64,000 nucleotides of DNA. Origin: Legionella jordanis. Lineage in GTDB: Bacteria > Pseudomonadota > Gammaproteobacteria > Legionellales > Legionellaceae. The notes beneath the pieces are model-generated. The model did no database searches, was not told the origin of the DNA, and was given only the letters and a program-made list of their open reading frames with translations. Of this stretch, positions 26,887 to 35,977 are shown piece by piece. The DNA is taken from NCBI RefSeq assembly GCF_900637635.1, contig NZ_LR134383.1, positions 1,260,501 through 1,324,500 on the forward strand, given 5' to 3'. Position 1 is the first letter of the stretch. Every line of letters starts with the position of its first letter. Position numbers and translations under genes: made by a program.

Positions 26887-29058
26887 ATGTATGCTATGAA
26901 TAAATTACGAAAACTTCTTCGTGCCTATGCAAAAGCGGCTGGTAAGTTTGAGAGCAATGAAGACAACAATCAGGCAATTGAGCTTTATTATCTTTTAAGT
27001 CAAGTCGAAACCATGCTATCTGCCATAAAATATGCAGTAGATTATGATAGAGAAAAAATAAAGAGATTTGATGAATATTTTTGGCATTATATTGAAAATC
27101 TTAAGACTGTAATGCTCAATCCCATTCGGGGGTCAAGAAGTTATTATCTGGTTTCCCAAAGCCTGGCAGCAATGGACGATGCCATTCAAGAATTAAGAGG
27201 TAGAATTGAATTTAAAAAAGAGCAATTGACAGGCAATCAAGAAGCAGAAAAACTGAAATTGCTCCAGCTCCAGGAAGAGCGTCTTGAAAATTTTGAAAAA
27301 CACTTCCAGGAAATCAAACAGCTGACTGAAAAAAACCTTGATGAATTTAACAGGGCACATCTTAAGCAAGACGAAACATTAAAGATTAAAAAAGAAAGCA
27401 CTTTTGGCGAAAGCTCAGATGGTATTGGTAGAGATCCTTACAATTTACGCTCTTTTCAAGAGCAGAATGAAGGTTCAAGGCTCGAGCTTCTTAAAGAATT
27501 AGCTCCTCATTTACTAAAAGCAGGTGCTGATAATATTCCACACATTTTTCATACGATTTGGCTGGGGAGTGAATGGCCGGCTTTGGGGGTAAGGGAAACT
27601 ACCCTTCTCAATGAAGAAAAAGGGGCTTATACAGTCAATCCTTTGGAAGATAATGTGACCTCTGTCAAGCGCAGTAACCCAGATGCCGCTCATTTGTTTT
27701 GGACAGACCGAGAAATTATTCCAGATTCGATGCAGCGCTGGTGTGATGATAGAGGAATTAAACTTGTCCAAATTCAATCAATTTTCCCATTAAAAGGGGA
27801 TGACTTAGAGAAAAAACTCTATTCTTTCTATGTTAATGAAAAAGCCCGTCAAAGTTATGCTGCTGCAGCGGACATACTGCGGCTCATGATATTGCGTTCA
27901 ATTCCTGGTATCTACCTGGATATTGATATTCGAGTGGATAAAGAATTACAGGAAATAGAAGCGAAATATGGAATAAGGCTTAACATCGGTAAAGTAAAAT
28001 ACGGCTATGATTCTTCCCTTACCAAGGAAGGTTCCTGCAACAACGATATCATTATGGCTAATGAACAAGCTAAGGAAACCTTGGAAGGGTTCTGTAGAAC
28101 CCTTATAGAAAATTATGAAAAAACTTATGAGGAAATTTTTGCAAAACCTACTCCTGTTGACCACAAAATAATTGAATACAAAAAACAATTTAAAACGGTT
28201 GATTATTATTATCTGTTTAAACTGACTCCTATGTTAACTACAGGGCCGGGTATTGTCAGCGAGTACTACTATCGTACTAGAGACCATCGTGCTTTTGAGG
28301 ATCACAGCGTGAATGGCAGCCCATTTTTTATGGAAAACGTGCAAACCTGGATCAGGAGGAAAGAATATGGGGACAATACGTTGATGTTCCGCTTTGATAG
28401 CCGAGAGTCCGCTATCGAGCATATTGTCACTTATATCCTGCACGATTTAAAAAGGGAGCCTCGTGTCTTACGTTTAGAAAATTACAGGAGTGCTCTTGAA
28501 GAATTTGGTATTGGTGATGAGGTCGTGCAGATATTGTTTACCCATGCTAAAGAAGAGTTGCGAGGCATTGAAGCCATCACTGGCTTGGAGAAATATTGCA
28601 CAGACTTAAATACCCTAAATGTTATTTTAGAGGCTAAAGGACAATTGAAAAATTTTGATTTTGGGCCTCTTAGAGCACTGGTTTCGAGCAAATATGAAGC
28701 CAACCTAAAACAAATTTTAAATCTTTTGGATTCACACAACTACGAATTACGGGGCGGAGGAGTAAAGATAGGTAATAAAAGTTACTCACACAGCGCATAC
28801 GAGATAAGAAACATCGTCGCTAAAGTATTAGACCAGGGCTCCATTTCACCTAAAAAATATTCGGATGTAGTTTGCGATATTGAGTTTATATTGTTTAACA
28901 AAGACAAAGCGACTAAGGGAAGCCATTTTTTTGGTTGGGGCGCAAGAGCTGCTTCTACAGTCAAGTTGTATAATGATATTCGAGAGTTATTCTATAGACC
29001 AGTCCAGGAGGATAAGGGCTTTGACCACGGAAGTGCTGCTGCTGTTTCACTAAAGTAG
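26887..29058 (+). CDS. DXD glycosyltransferase of the TcdA/TcdB fold, candidate Dot/Icm effector
   Basis: A protein of 723 residues (737 if read from the GTG at 26845). Residues are numbered from that GTG. The first 200 residues are helical, with a coiled coil at about 112-185. The catalytic core (about 230-560) has the clostridial-toxin-type signature: IPHIFHTIWLG (231-241), an ADILR block near 342-346, and the manganese-binding D359-I-D361 in GIYLDIDIRVD. This fold transfers sugars from UDP- or GDP-sugars to host GTPases or other proteins. The C-terminal 170 residues are unassigned. No signal peptide is seen. The start is uncertain: no ATG or GTG has a good ribosome site. I chose the ATG at 26887. 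The gene is flanked by gaps and is probably monocistronic. An effector role is inference from the family. Confidence 0.82.
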   Translation: MYAMNKLRKLLRAYAKAAGKFESNEDNNQAIELYYLLSQVETMLSAIKYAVDYDREKIKRFDEYFWHYIENLKTVMLNPIRGSRSYYLVSQSLAAMDDAIQELRGRIEFKKEQLTGNQEAEKLKLLQLQEERLENFEKHFQEIKQLTEKNLDEFNRAHLKQDETLKIKKESTFGESSDGIGRDPYNLRSFQEQNEGSRLELLKELAPHLLKAGADNIPHIFHTIWLGSEWPALGVRETTLLNEEKGAYTVNPLEDNVTSVKRSNPDAAHLFWTDREIIPDSMQRWCDDRGIKLVQIQSIFPLKGDDLEKKLYSFYVNEKARQSYAAAADILRLMILRSIPGIYLDIDIRVDKELQEIEAKYGIRLNIGKVKYGYDSSLTKEGSCNNDIIMANEQAKETLEGFCRTLIENYEKTYEEIFAKPTPVDHKIIEYKKQFKTVDYYYLFKLTPMLTTGPGIVSEYYYRTRDHRAFEDHSVNGSPFFMENVQTWIRRKEYGDNTLMFRFDSRESAIEHIVTYILHDLKREPRVLRLENYRSALEEFGIGDEVVQILFTHAKEELRGIEAITGLEKYCTDLNTLNVILEAKGQLKNFDFGPLRALVSSKYEANLKQILNLLDSHNYELRGGGVKIGNKSYSHSAYEIRNIVAKVLDQGSISPKKYSDVVCDIEFILFNKDKATKGSHFFGWGARAASTVKLYNDIRELFYRPVQEDKGFDHGSAAAVSLK

Positions 29059-29607
29059 TGCTTCTTTAAAATAAAAGCATATAAGAATAATCTTGAAGGA
29101 GGTTGCCTTTCAGCTCACAAGCATGCCGGTTTACCTAACAAATGTAGGGCAAAACCTCCGCTCGGCATGAGGTAGCAAGTATAGTCGGTCCTGCCTTCAT
29201 GCTCCTCATAAAGAAATTCAAAGAATTTCATCAATTAGCATCCAGTATATTTTGAACTATGCAAATAGATGATTTTTGGAAAGCAGTAGTGTTGAATTGT
29301 CGGGTCGTGGCCCGACCTACATAAATGTTCGATGCCCTAAACATAGTTTCTGTCAAGCTCTGGCTTTCAGGCAAAACATTCTGTCAGTGAAAGAAAAGAT
29401 TATTCTTATGTGGCGGTTTGTAAGTCTCACGGTACTACCATGAGTTTCCATGGAAAATGAAAATCAAAACAAGTTTATGTTTACCGAAGTTTGAAGATTA
29501 TGGGACTCGTATTAGGGTGCATTTTGGTTAAGTAGAAGTGCCCTCAGCATTAGGAAAGACTCAGTATTTTTTGAAATTGGCTAAAGCTTGAAAAAAAGGG
29601 TTGGGTA
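29059..29607. other. Intergenic region with repeat-like hairpins, no gene
   Basis: About 550 bases with no frame of interest. Around 29123-29177 CATGCC and TACCT reappear inverted as GGCATG and AGGTA, a possible large hairpin. A separate short palindrome lies at 29299-29316. The rest shows nothing I can name. Confidence 0.4.
29299..29316. repeat. REP-like palindrome
   Basis: GTCGGG and CCCGAC form a 6-base stem around TCGTGG, in a GTCGGGTCGTGGCCCGACC context. Sequences of this type (GGTCGGG...CCCGACC) occur as dispersed intergenic repeats in many gammaproteobacteria. Only one copy is seen in the window. Confidence 0.4.
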
Positions 29608-29684
29608 TGGTGGCTATGGGTGGACTCGAACCACCGACCTCAGCATTATGAGTGCCGCGCTCTAACCGGCTGAGCTACATAGCC
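29608..29684 (-). tRNA. tRNA-Met (CAU), elongator type
   Basis: A 77-base cloverleaf on the minus strand. The acceptor stem GGCTATG/CATAGCC, D-arm GCTCAGCCGGTTAGAGC, anticodon stem-loop CGGCA-CTCATAA-TGCTG and T-arm GGTGGTTCGAGTCCACC all pair. The 3' CCA is encoded (TGG at 29608-29610). The anticodon is CAT. It resembles the elongator tRNA-Met of E. coli (same loop CTCATAA and same acceptor type). It is not the initiator, because 1:72 is a G-C pair. A tRNA-Ile with lysidine-modified CAU is the alternative, less likely given the loop and acceptor. Confidence 0.95.
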
Positions 29685-29829
29685 ACAAGAGGCCGTGATT
29701 TTGTCTCTTTACGCCTTTGATGTCAATACTCATAAAATAAATTTTAGGAATATTTTATTTGATTCCACTAGAAGAACTACGAATTGGGCTTTATAAAGTT
29801 GGAAAATAGAAAAGAGTATGGGGAGAAAC

Positions 29830-29855
29830 GGATTTCGCGGCTCTCCGCGAAATCC
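29830..29855. terminator. Strong hairpin after degP, probable terminator
   Basis: A perfect 11-base stem (GGATTTCGCGG with CCGCGAAATCC) and a CTCT loop, 20 bases past the degP stop on the minus strand. Only a mixed GTTTCTCC follows, so termination may be partly factor-dependent. It could also be a REP-type element. Confidence 0.55.
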
Positions 29856-29874
29856 AGAGCATTTCGATTGGGTA

Positions 29875-31248
29875 TTACAAAATCAATAAATAAAGAGCAC
29901 CAGGGCCTCGCAAAACCTGAACCAAAAGTTGCTTTTTCTGTTCCAAGCCAATGCGTTGTAGTGTATTGACGTTTGGTGTTGGCTGTTTGTTCGCGGAAAT
30001 AATAATATCTCCTGGACGTAAACCTGCTCGATATCCAGCGCTGCTTTCCAATGCACCAGTCACCTGTACACCGGTGATATGGCCATGCATGGGCGAATCC
30101 TGTTCAAAATTCTTAAGGGCTAAGCCATAGAGGAAAGGATTATTCGCTTGTAATTGCTGTTCGTGCTTCTTAACATCTGTTACGACAGCACTGACGGTCA
30201 TTTCCTTACCTTCTCGTTGAATTGTAAGTTTTGCTTCAGTTCCCACCCGCAATAGACCGATAGTGGATTTTACCTGAGTAGCTTGACTAATTGGAGTGTC
30301 ATTAATCCGGGTAATAATGTCCCCAGGTCTTAAACCGGCTTTTTCAGCAGGTGAACCTTGATTGACCTGAGCTATGAGCGCTCCTTGAAAGTCTTCAGAG
30401 TAACCCATTGCCTGGGCCAGCTCAGGCGTTAAATGTTGTACGAATATTCCCATTAAGCCACGGTGAATAGAACCGTATTTAATCAACTGTTGAGCTACGT
30501 CTTTTGCCATGTTGATGGGAATGGCAAAACCAATGCCAACGTTGCCGCCATAAGGCGAAATGATGGCTGTGTTTATGCCGATTAATTCACCTTTTGTATT
30601 AACCAGGGCGCCTCCTGAGTTTCCTGGATTAATTGCCGCATCGGTTTGAATGAAATTTTCTACGCCTTCAATGTTTAAATCACTACGCTTTGTAGCGCTG
30701 ATGATGCCAAAAGTAGCCGTTTGGCTGTTACCGAAACTGTTAAGGCCGAAAGGATTACCTATTGCAACCACAAAATCGCCGACCTCTACTTTATCTGAAT
30801 CACCAATTGGAAGGCTTTTCAAATTTTTAGCGTCAATTTTTAAAACGGCCAAGTCCGTTTCACTGTCGCTACCGACCAGTTTTGCCTTGAGTCTGCGGCC
30901 ATCATTCAAGGTGATGGTAATTAAGGATGCATTTCGAATGACGTGATCATTGGTGATGATGACACCGTTTTGAGGGTCAACAATAACGCCTGAGCCTATG
31001 CTCTGAAATTTTTTGGGTTTCTCTGCCTGGGCTGGAGGTGCAGAAGGGCGGCTTTGGTTGTCTTCTTCTTCCTCAGCAGCGTTAGGATTAGGGATATAGC
31101 CCTGTACGGCCACATTAACAATAGCAGGCATGGCATTTTTTAGTATGGGAGCCCAAGTGCCTAAGGGTTGAACGGTATCGGCGTTGGCGCTAGGCAAGCC
31201 AAAATTAAAAAGCAAGATTGCAAATGCGGTACGTATTATTTTAGTCAT
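29875..31248 (-). CDS. degP: Periplasmic serine protease/chaperone DegP (HtrA/DegQ)
   Basis: A 457-residue periplasmic heat-shock protease and chaperone that clears misfolded envelope proteins. A signal peptide covers about residues 1-23 (ending SANA). The catalytic triad is visible: His in ITNDHVIRNA, Asp in SETDLAVLKID and Ser in NPGNSGGALV. Two PDZ domains follow (RPGDIITRIN and RPGDIIISAN). A Glu/Ser-rich insertion (AAEEEEDNQSRP) precedes the protease domain. The frame is open to 31356, but the ATG at 31248 begins the signal peptide and has GGAA 7 bases upstream. It is the last gene of a minus-strand run from the MFS gene. It may aid type II secretion and effector folding (inference). Confidence 0.95.
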   Translation of the reverse strand: MTKIIRTAFAILLFNFGLPSANADTVQPLGTWAPILKNAMPAIVNVAVQGYIPNPNAAEEEEDNQSRPSAPPAQAEKPKKFQSIGSGVIVDPQNGVIITNDHVIRNASLITITLNDGRRLKAKLVGSDSETDLAVLKIDAKNLKSLPIGDSDKVEVGDFVVAIGNPFGLNSFGNSQTATFGIISATKRSDLNIEGVENFIQTDAAINPGNSGGALVNTKGELIGINTAIISPYGGNVGIGFAIPINMAKDVAQQLIKYGSIHRGLMGIFVQHLTPELAQAMGYSEDFQGALIAQVNQGSPAEKAGLRPGDIITRINDTPISQATQVKSTIGLLRVGTEAKLTIQREGKEMTVSAVVTDVKKHEQQLQANNPFLYGLALKNFEQDSPMHGHITGVQVTGALESSAGYRAGLRPGDIIISANKQPTPNVNTLQRIGLEQKKQLLVQVLRGPGALYLLIL

Positions 31249-31264
31249 ATTTATTCCGTTTATT

Positions 31265-31987
31265 TCAAGTGAACCAAATAACTGTTGCCATTCTACCCGT
31301 TTGTGGCTCTCGGCGATAGGAAAAAAAGTCTTTTTTTTGCTCAAATGTACAAGCATTTGACTGAAAAACCGCTGAAACTCCTAAATTTGTGAGAATTTTC
31401 TCCGCTAAACCGGGTAAATTAGCCTGCCATTTTTCTCCTTTAGGATAAAACTGGTTGCTGCAAAATGGATAATGCCTTTGATAGCTTTCCAGGACGTCTT
31501 CTCCAACTTCAAAGCAGGATTGGCAAATGGCAGGACCTACCCAGGCAATTACTTCTTTTGGCGGACTTAGAAGTTTATTTAGGGTATTTTCGATAATCCC
31601 TTTGGCTAAGCCTCGCCAACCTGCATGAATGGCGGCAACTTCAGTCCCTTTCCGATTGGACATTAGAATTGGCAAGCAATCAGCAGTTAGAATGGCCAGA
31701 GGCTGGGAAGGCTTTCGACTAATAATTGCATCCGCGACTCGATTACTGTCTTCTTCGGCAACTACGCAAATATTGCTATGTATTTGTTCAAGCCAGACGG
31801 GTTCTTCCTTCATTCGAAAACACTCTTTAAGACGTGTCCGGTTTAGATTCACATCGTGTGGATTGTCACCAACATGCAGTGCAAGGTTATTGGCCGCATA
31901 GGGTTCATGGCTAAATCCCGGTTGTCGCAAAGTGGTGAAGGCTTTTACATTAGCCGGTGCAGTCCAGTTAGCATCAAGTTTAATCAA
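31265..31987 (-). CDS. pgeF: Peptidoglycan editing factor / polyphenol oxidase-type laccase domain protein
   Basis: A 240-residue protein of the YfiH/PgeF (multicopper-laccase-type, LACC1) family. In E. coli it removes peptidoglycan precursors with wrong amino acids in place of L-alanine. Metal-binding residues appear in AIHAGWRGLAKG (His), LTADCLPIL (Cys) and GPAICQSCFEVG. The start is uncertain: an ATG at 32026 gives 253 residues but overlaps rluD by 47 bases. A TTG at 31987 gives the length usual for the family (E. coli 243) and nearly abuts rluD. I chose TTG. It lies between rluD and degP. Confidence 0.9.
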   Translation of the reverse strand: MIKLDANWTAPANVKAFTTLRQPGFSHEPYAANNLALHVGDNPHDVNLNRTRLKECFRMKEEPVWLEQIHSNICVVAEEDSNRVADAIISRKPSQPLAILTADCLPILMSNRKGTEVAAIHAGWRGLAKGIIENTLNKLLSPPKEVIAWVGPAICQSCFEVGEDVLESYQRHYPFCSNQFYPKGEKWQANLPGLAEKILTNLGVSAVFQSNACTFEQKKDFFSYRREPQTGRMATVIWFT

Positions 31988-32936
31988 AATATTTATCCAT
32001 AACTTCAAGAAGATAACGAAAATCATCCGGTAAAGGAGCCTCGAATGTCAATTCCTCCTGCGACTCAGGATGGAAAAAAGAAAGATAGGCGGCATGCAAG
32101 GCTTGGCGGCGGAAATTGCTTATCATTTCTCTGAAATCGGCATCGGCTTGGGCAGGGAAGCGCATTCTGCCGCCATACAAAGGATCACCGACAACAGGAT
32201 GATTGATATAAGCCATATGAACCCGGATCTGATGAGTGCGTCCTGTTAAGAGTTGTACATCAAGAAGAGTGTAGTCTCCATACTGTTTACGAAGGGAATA
32301 ACAGGTAATGGCTTCCTTACCTTGGGAACAAACCGCCATTTTCAACCGGTTACGTGGGTGGCGGCCAAAAAAAGTGGTGATTTCACCACCGGAAATGAGA
32401 TGGCCTTGGACGAGTGTGATGTAGCAGCGATTTATTTCACGAGCCTGCATTTGTCGTATAAGTTTGGTATGTGCAGGCAATGTTTTAGCTACAATGAGTA
32501 AACCGGTAGTATCCTTATCGAGGCGATGAACGATACCTGCCCGAGGTAAATTGATTAATTGCGGGGCATGATGCAACAGTGCATTGACCAGAGTGTGCTC
32601 TCGGTTACCGGCTCCTGGATGCACCACCAAACCTGCTGGCTTATTGATGATTAGCAAGTGTTCGTCTTCATGAACTACATCAAGGGGAATTTCTTCAGGA
32701 AGATTTTCCTGGTTTTGGTTTTCATTGAATTTAACGTTTAATTGTATGTGATCACCCGTTTGAGCTTTATCCTTAGGTTTGCATGTTTTTCCATTTAAAG
32801 TAATTTGTCCATCTTTAAGCCAGGAGCTTAGCTGTGATCTTGAAAAATCAGGAAACAGTTGCGCGAGCACCACGTCAATTCTTTGGCCATGATACTCACG
32901 GGGTATGAAAACATCTTGGTTGCTTAAGTCAATCAT
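31980..32936 (-). CDS. rluD: 23S rRNA pseudouridine synthase RluD
   Basis: A 318-residue pseudouridine synthase acting on 23S rRNA U1911, U1915 and U1917 (E. coli numbering). The N-terminal S4 RNA-binding domain (about 12-70, [19 protein letters not shown]) is followed by the RluA catalytic core, with the catalytic Asp in [14 protein letters not shown] and the conserved [10 protein letters not shown]. Its ATG overlaps the miaB stop (ATGA), so the genes are coupled. Length matches E. coli RluD (326). The rluD-pgeF pair is conserved across proteobacteria. Confidence 0.94.
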   Translation of the reverse strand: MIDLSNQDVFIPREYHGQRIDVVLAQLFPDFSRSQLSSWLKDGQITLNGKTCKPKDKAQTGDHIQLNVKFNENQNQENLPEEIPLDVVHEDEHLLIINKPAGLVVHPGAGNREHTLVNALLHHAPQLINLPRAGIVHRLDKDTTGLLIVAKTLPAHTKLIRQMQAREINRCYITLVQGHLISGGEITTFFGRHPRNRLKMAVCSQGKEAITCYSLRKQYGDYTLLDVQLLTGRTHQIRVHMAYINHPVVGDPLYGGRMRFPAQADADFREMISNFRRQALHAAYLSFFHPESQEELTFEAPLPDDFRYLLEVMDKYFD

Positions 32937-34273
32937 GCCGATACAGGCTCTGTCACCAGGCGGCCTCGTAATGAGTTGGGCAGGGCTTCATTGATATGAA
33001 CATCAACAAACTGCCCTATTAAACTCGTTGGGCCATCAAAATTCACGACTCGGTTGCACTCGGTTCGTCCGGCAAGTTGCTGCGCATTTTTCTTAGATGT
33101 TCCTGTAACAAGAATGCGTTGAGTGCTGCCCACCATGGATTGGCTATAATGAGAGGCTTGGATTAAGAGTCTGTTTTGCAAAATTTGTAGCCTTTGCTTT
33201 TTGACTTCCATAGGAGTTTCATCGGCTAAGTTAGCAGCTGGTGTTCCAGGGCGTGGGCTGTAGATGAAACTAAAAGAGGTGTCGAAACCAATTTCGTGCA
33301 CCAAATCCATTGTTGCCTGAAAGTCTTCATCCGTTTCGCCAGGGAAACCAACGATAATGTCAGTTGAAAGTCGAATATCGGGACGAACTTTACGGAGCTT
33401 GCGAATTTTAGATTTAAACTCCATCGCAGTATAGCCTCGTTTCATCATCATTAGAATTTTGTCTGAGCCACTTTGAACGGGTAAATGAAGATGATTTGCC
33501 AATTGCGGAATTTCTGCATAGGCATTAATTAGGTTGTCTGAAAAAGCCAAGGGATGAGACGTAGTGAAACGAATCCGGCCAATGCCATCAATTGCGGATA
33601 AGTAATGAATCAATAAGGCCAAATCAGCAATATCTCCATTTTCCATCGGGCCGCGGTAATCATTCACATTTTGACCAAGAAGGTTGATTTCGCGAACCCC
33701 TTGCGCAGCCAATTGATAGCATTCAGCCAAAACGTCATCGAATGGGCGGCTAATCTCTTCCCCTCGTGTATAGGGAACTACGCAATAACTGCAGTATTTG
33801 CTGCAACCTTCCATAATGGACACAAAAGCCACTGGTCCTTCCGCACGCGGGGCAGGGAGGTGATCAAATTTTTCAATCTCTGGGAAGCTGATATCAACGA
33901 CAGGCTTTTTACTTTTTAAACGTTCTTCCAATAATGCAGGCAACCGATGCAGCGTCTGCGGACCAAATACCAAGTCAACAAAAGGAGCTCTTTTGACAAT
34001 ATCAGAACCTTCCTGACTTGCAACGCACCCACCAACGCCAATAATCACATGAGGATTTTTTTGTTTGTATTCACGCCACTGGCCTAATTGTGAAAATACC
34101 TTTTCCTGAGCTTTTTCGCGAATAGAGCAGGTGTTTAAAAGAATAACATCGGCTTCCTCAACGTTCTCAGTTTTAACAAAACCATGGGATTGTTGTAATA
34201 CCTCAGCCATTTTTGATGAATCGTATTCATTCATCTGACAGCCGTTTGTTTTAATGTATAGTTTGTTCGCCAT
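32933..34273 (-). CDS. miaB: tRNA-2-methylthio-N6-dimethylallyladenosine synthase
   Basis: A 446-residue radical-SAM methylthiotransferase modifying i6A37 of tRNAs. The N-terminal UPF0004 domain has cysteines for the auxiliary cluster ([31 protein letters not shown]). The radical-SAM CxxxCxxC is in [18 protein letters not shown]-terminal TRAM domain ends the protein. The open frame starts with GTG-ATG-AAT-ATG at 34282-34271. I chose the last ATG, matching homologues that begin just before [10 protein letters not shown]. Length is normal (E. coli 474). It precedes rluD with a 4-base overlap and follows the MFS gene. Confidence 0.95.
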   Translation of the reverse strand: MANKLYIKTNGCQMNEYDSSKMAEVLQQSHGFVKTENVEEADVILLNTCSIREKAQEKVFSQLGQWREYKQKNPHVIIGVGGCVASQEGSDIVKRAPFVDLVFGPQTLHRLPALLEERLKSKKPVVDISFPEIEKFDHLPAPRAEGPVAFVSIMEGCSKYCSYCVVPYTRGEEISRPFDDVLAECYQLAAQGVREINLLGQNVNDYRGPMENGDIADLALLIHYLSAIDGIGRIRFTTSHPLAFSDNLINAYAEIPQLANHLHLPVQSGSDKILMMMKRGYTAMEFKSKIRKLRKVRPDIRLSTDIIVGFPGETDEDFQATMDLVHEIGFDTSFSFIYSPRPGTPAANLADETPMEVKKQRLQILQNRLLIQASHYSQSMVGSTQRILVTGTSKKNAQQLAGRTECNRVVNFDGPTSLIGQFVDVHINEALPNSLRGRLVTEPVSA

Positions 34274-34290
34274 ATTCATCACTTTAAAGA

Positions 34291-35586
34291 TTATTTATCT
34301 TGCACAGATTGACAATAGGTTTCTTTAATTTTAGGCAGAATCAATAAAGAAACTAGCATGCCAACAGGTAGTAAAGCTAAGGCCACATGATAGGCTTCAA
34401 GTGGATATACCCGCACCTTATCGATGATTTCTCCCTGCCACAGCCTATCCAGAATGAAACCAATAATTGGCTGAGCCAATGCGATTCCGACCATGTTCAT
34501 CATATTCATGAAACTTAAACCGGTGGCTACGTACCGTTTACTGCACAGTTCTTTTGCCACTGCAAAAGCTGGAAGAAAACCGGCTGAGAAAATACCGAAG
34601 CTGAATAATAACAGTTGCATGAGCCAGCCGGAGGATATATTAGCATAAATAAATAGCAAACTGCTGATTAAAGCTCCTACAGCCCCGATATACATAGGAG
34701 GCTTTCTCAAGCCAATGCGATTAGAAAATATTCCCCATAATGGGCTTGCTATTGCCCAACCAACAAAAACCAAAGAAATATAATTTGCGGCCGTAGCTTT
34801 TGCCAGGTGCATTTTGAACATGAGAAAGGGCACACCCCACAACCCACAAAACACCGGTGTGCTCATGTACATTAATCCACCGTAAGTGGCAACCAACCAT
34901 AACTGCCGGTTTTTAACAATGGTCCATAAACTAGCACTTAAAGGCTCTTCGTCAATGCTGTGCTTTAACGCGCTCCCACTATGGGGCGAATCCTTGGCCA
35001 CTATGAGGATTAGTAGAGCAAGGATAATACCAACTGAGCCCATGATAATCATGCTTTTGCGCCAGCCATAGACATCAATTAACAATGCTAATGGAGCTTC
35101 GCCCCCTATGGCTCCTAACATTCCGATAGTAACCATCATGCCTGTCAATAGTGCGAATCGTTGGGCTGGAAACCAATTGGCAGCCAACTTCATTGAACCT
35201 ACCGCAGCAAAGGCAGAGCCAAAACCGATCATTAAGCGTGCAATACAGGCCATAAAAAAGTTGTTGGTTAGCCCAAAAAAGATGGTGCTGATCGCGCAAA
35301 TCGTTGTCGCAATGGTAAGCAAGCGCTGCGGTCCAAAGTAGTCCATAAGCACCCCGCCAGGCAATTGCATGGCTGCATATGAATAAAAATAGATGCCAGA
35401 GAGAATACCCAAAGTTTGGCTGGTTACAGCAAAATCACGCATCAATTCAGTGCTCATTACACTGGGCGAAACTTGAAGCAGGCATTCATAAAAATAGAAT
35501 AAACAACCTAATCCCCACACAATCCAGGGCAAAAATTTGAGCGATTTTTGATTGGGCGCCACGGGCTGTGTACTGCTATAATCCAT
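34291..35586 (-). CDS. MFS transporter
   Basis: A 431-residue inner-membrane carrier with about 12 membrane segments of the major facilitator superfamily. The loop 2-3 signature appears as [30 protein letters not shown] marks the loop between segments 4 and 5, and the central loop is short. Many Legionella MFS carriers of this type take up amino acids or nucleosides. The substrate cannot be read here. AGGAGT lies 11 bases before the ATG. It sits 17 bases upstream of miaB on the same strand, so the five genes MFS-miaB-rluD-pgeF-degP may share a transcript. Confidence 0.88.
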   Translation of the reverse strand: MDYSSTQPVAPNQKSLKFLPWIVWGLGCLFYFYECLLQVSPSVMSTELMRDFAVTSQTLGILSGIYFYSYAAMQLPGGVLMDYFGPQRLLTIATTICAISTIFFGLTNNFFMACIARLMIGFGSAFAAVGSMKLAANWFPAQRFALLTGMMVTIGMLGAIGGEAPLALLIDVYGWRKSMIIMGSVGIILALLILIVAKDSPHSGSALKHSIDEEPLSASLWTIVKNRQLWLVATYGGLMYMSTPVFCGLWGVPFLMFKMHLAKATAANYISLVFVGWAIASPLWGIFSNRIGLRKPPMYIGAVGALISSLLFIYANISSGWLMQLLLFSFGIFSAGFLPAFAVAKELCSKRYVATGLSFMNMMNMVGIALAQPIIGFILDRLWQGEIIDKVRVYPLEAYHVALALLPVGMLVSLLILPKIKETYCQSVQDK

Positions 35587-35977
35587 CGACGTTTTAACTC
35601 CTGTCTGTTGTTGCGATCGTTTCAGCTGTTACGAATATCAAATGCAAACTGGTTTGTAACAGGTAAAATGGCAAATACTATCATCTGCATAACATACTGT
35701 CTATTCTGTATGCAGTTAAATTCTTCTTGTAAGAACATACTTCAACAAGAGGGATTCTGTTGCAATTTGGCTAACCACGGTTTCTTCTAGCGATCTCCAA
35801 TTCCAGATTTATTTTGTTGCTGCCGACCTCTGTTGATGAAGCATGTTATCCAAGTTAGGAAAAATTTTAATAAAATAAAATAATTCTATTTTTCTTAAAA
35901 TTCCTGATCTATTATAAGGGCTTCCAACGTCTTGAAATCAAAGAACTAACTTTTCGACTAGCGTTTAAGGTGGTCAA
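35587..35977. other. Divergent intergenic region, no gene
   Basis: Between the MFS gene (minus) and cydA (plus). It is A-T rich near the cydA side (poly-A/T around 35868-35900), which suggests that the cydA promoter lies there. I see no convincing -35/-10 pair or regulator site. Confidence 0.35.

Noticed and set aside
29608-29684. tRNA-Ile (lysidine CAU) or initiator tRNA-Met
   Set aside because: The 1-72 pair is G-C, and loop and acceptor match elongator tRNA-Met; initiator lacks the 1-72 pair, and tRNA-Ile2 has other acceptor features.
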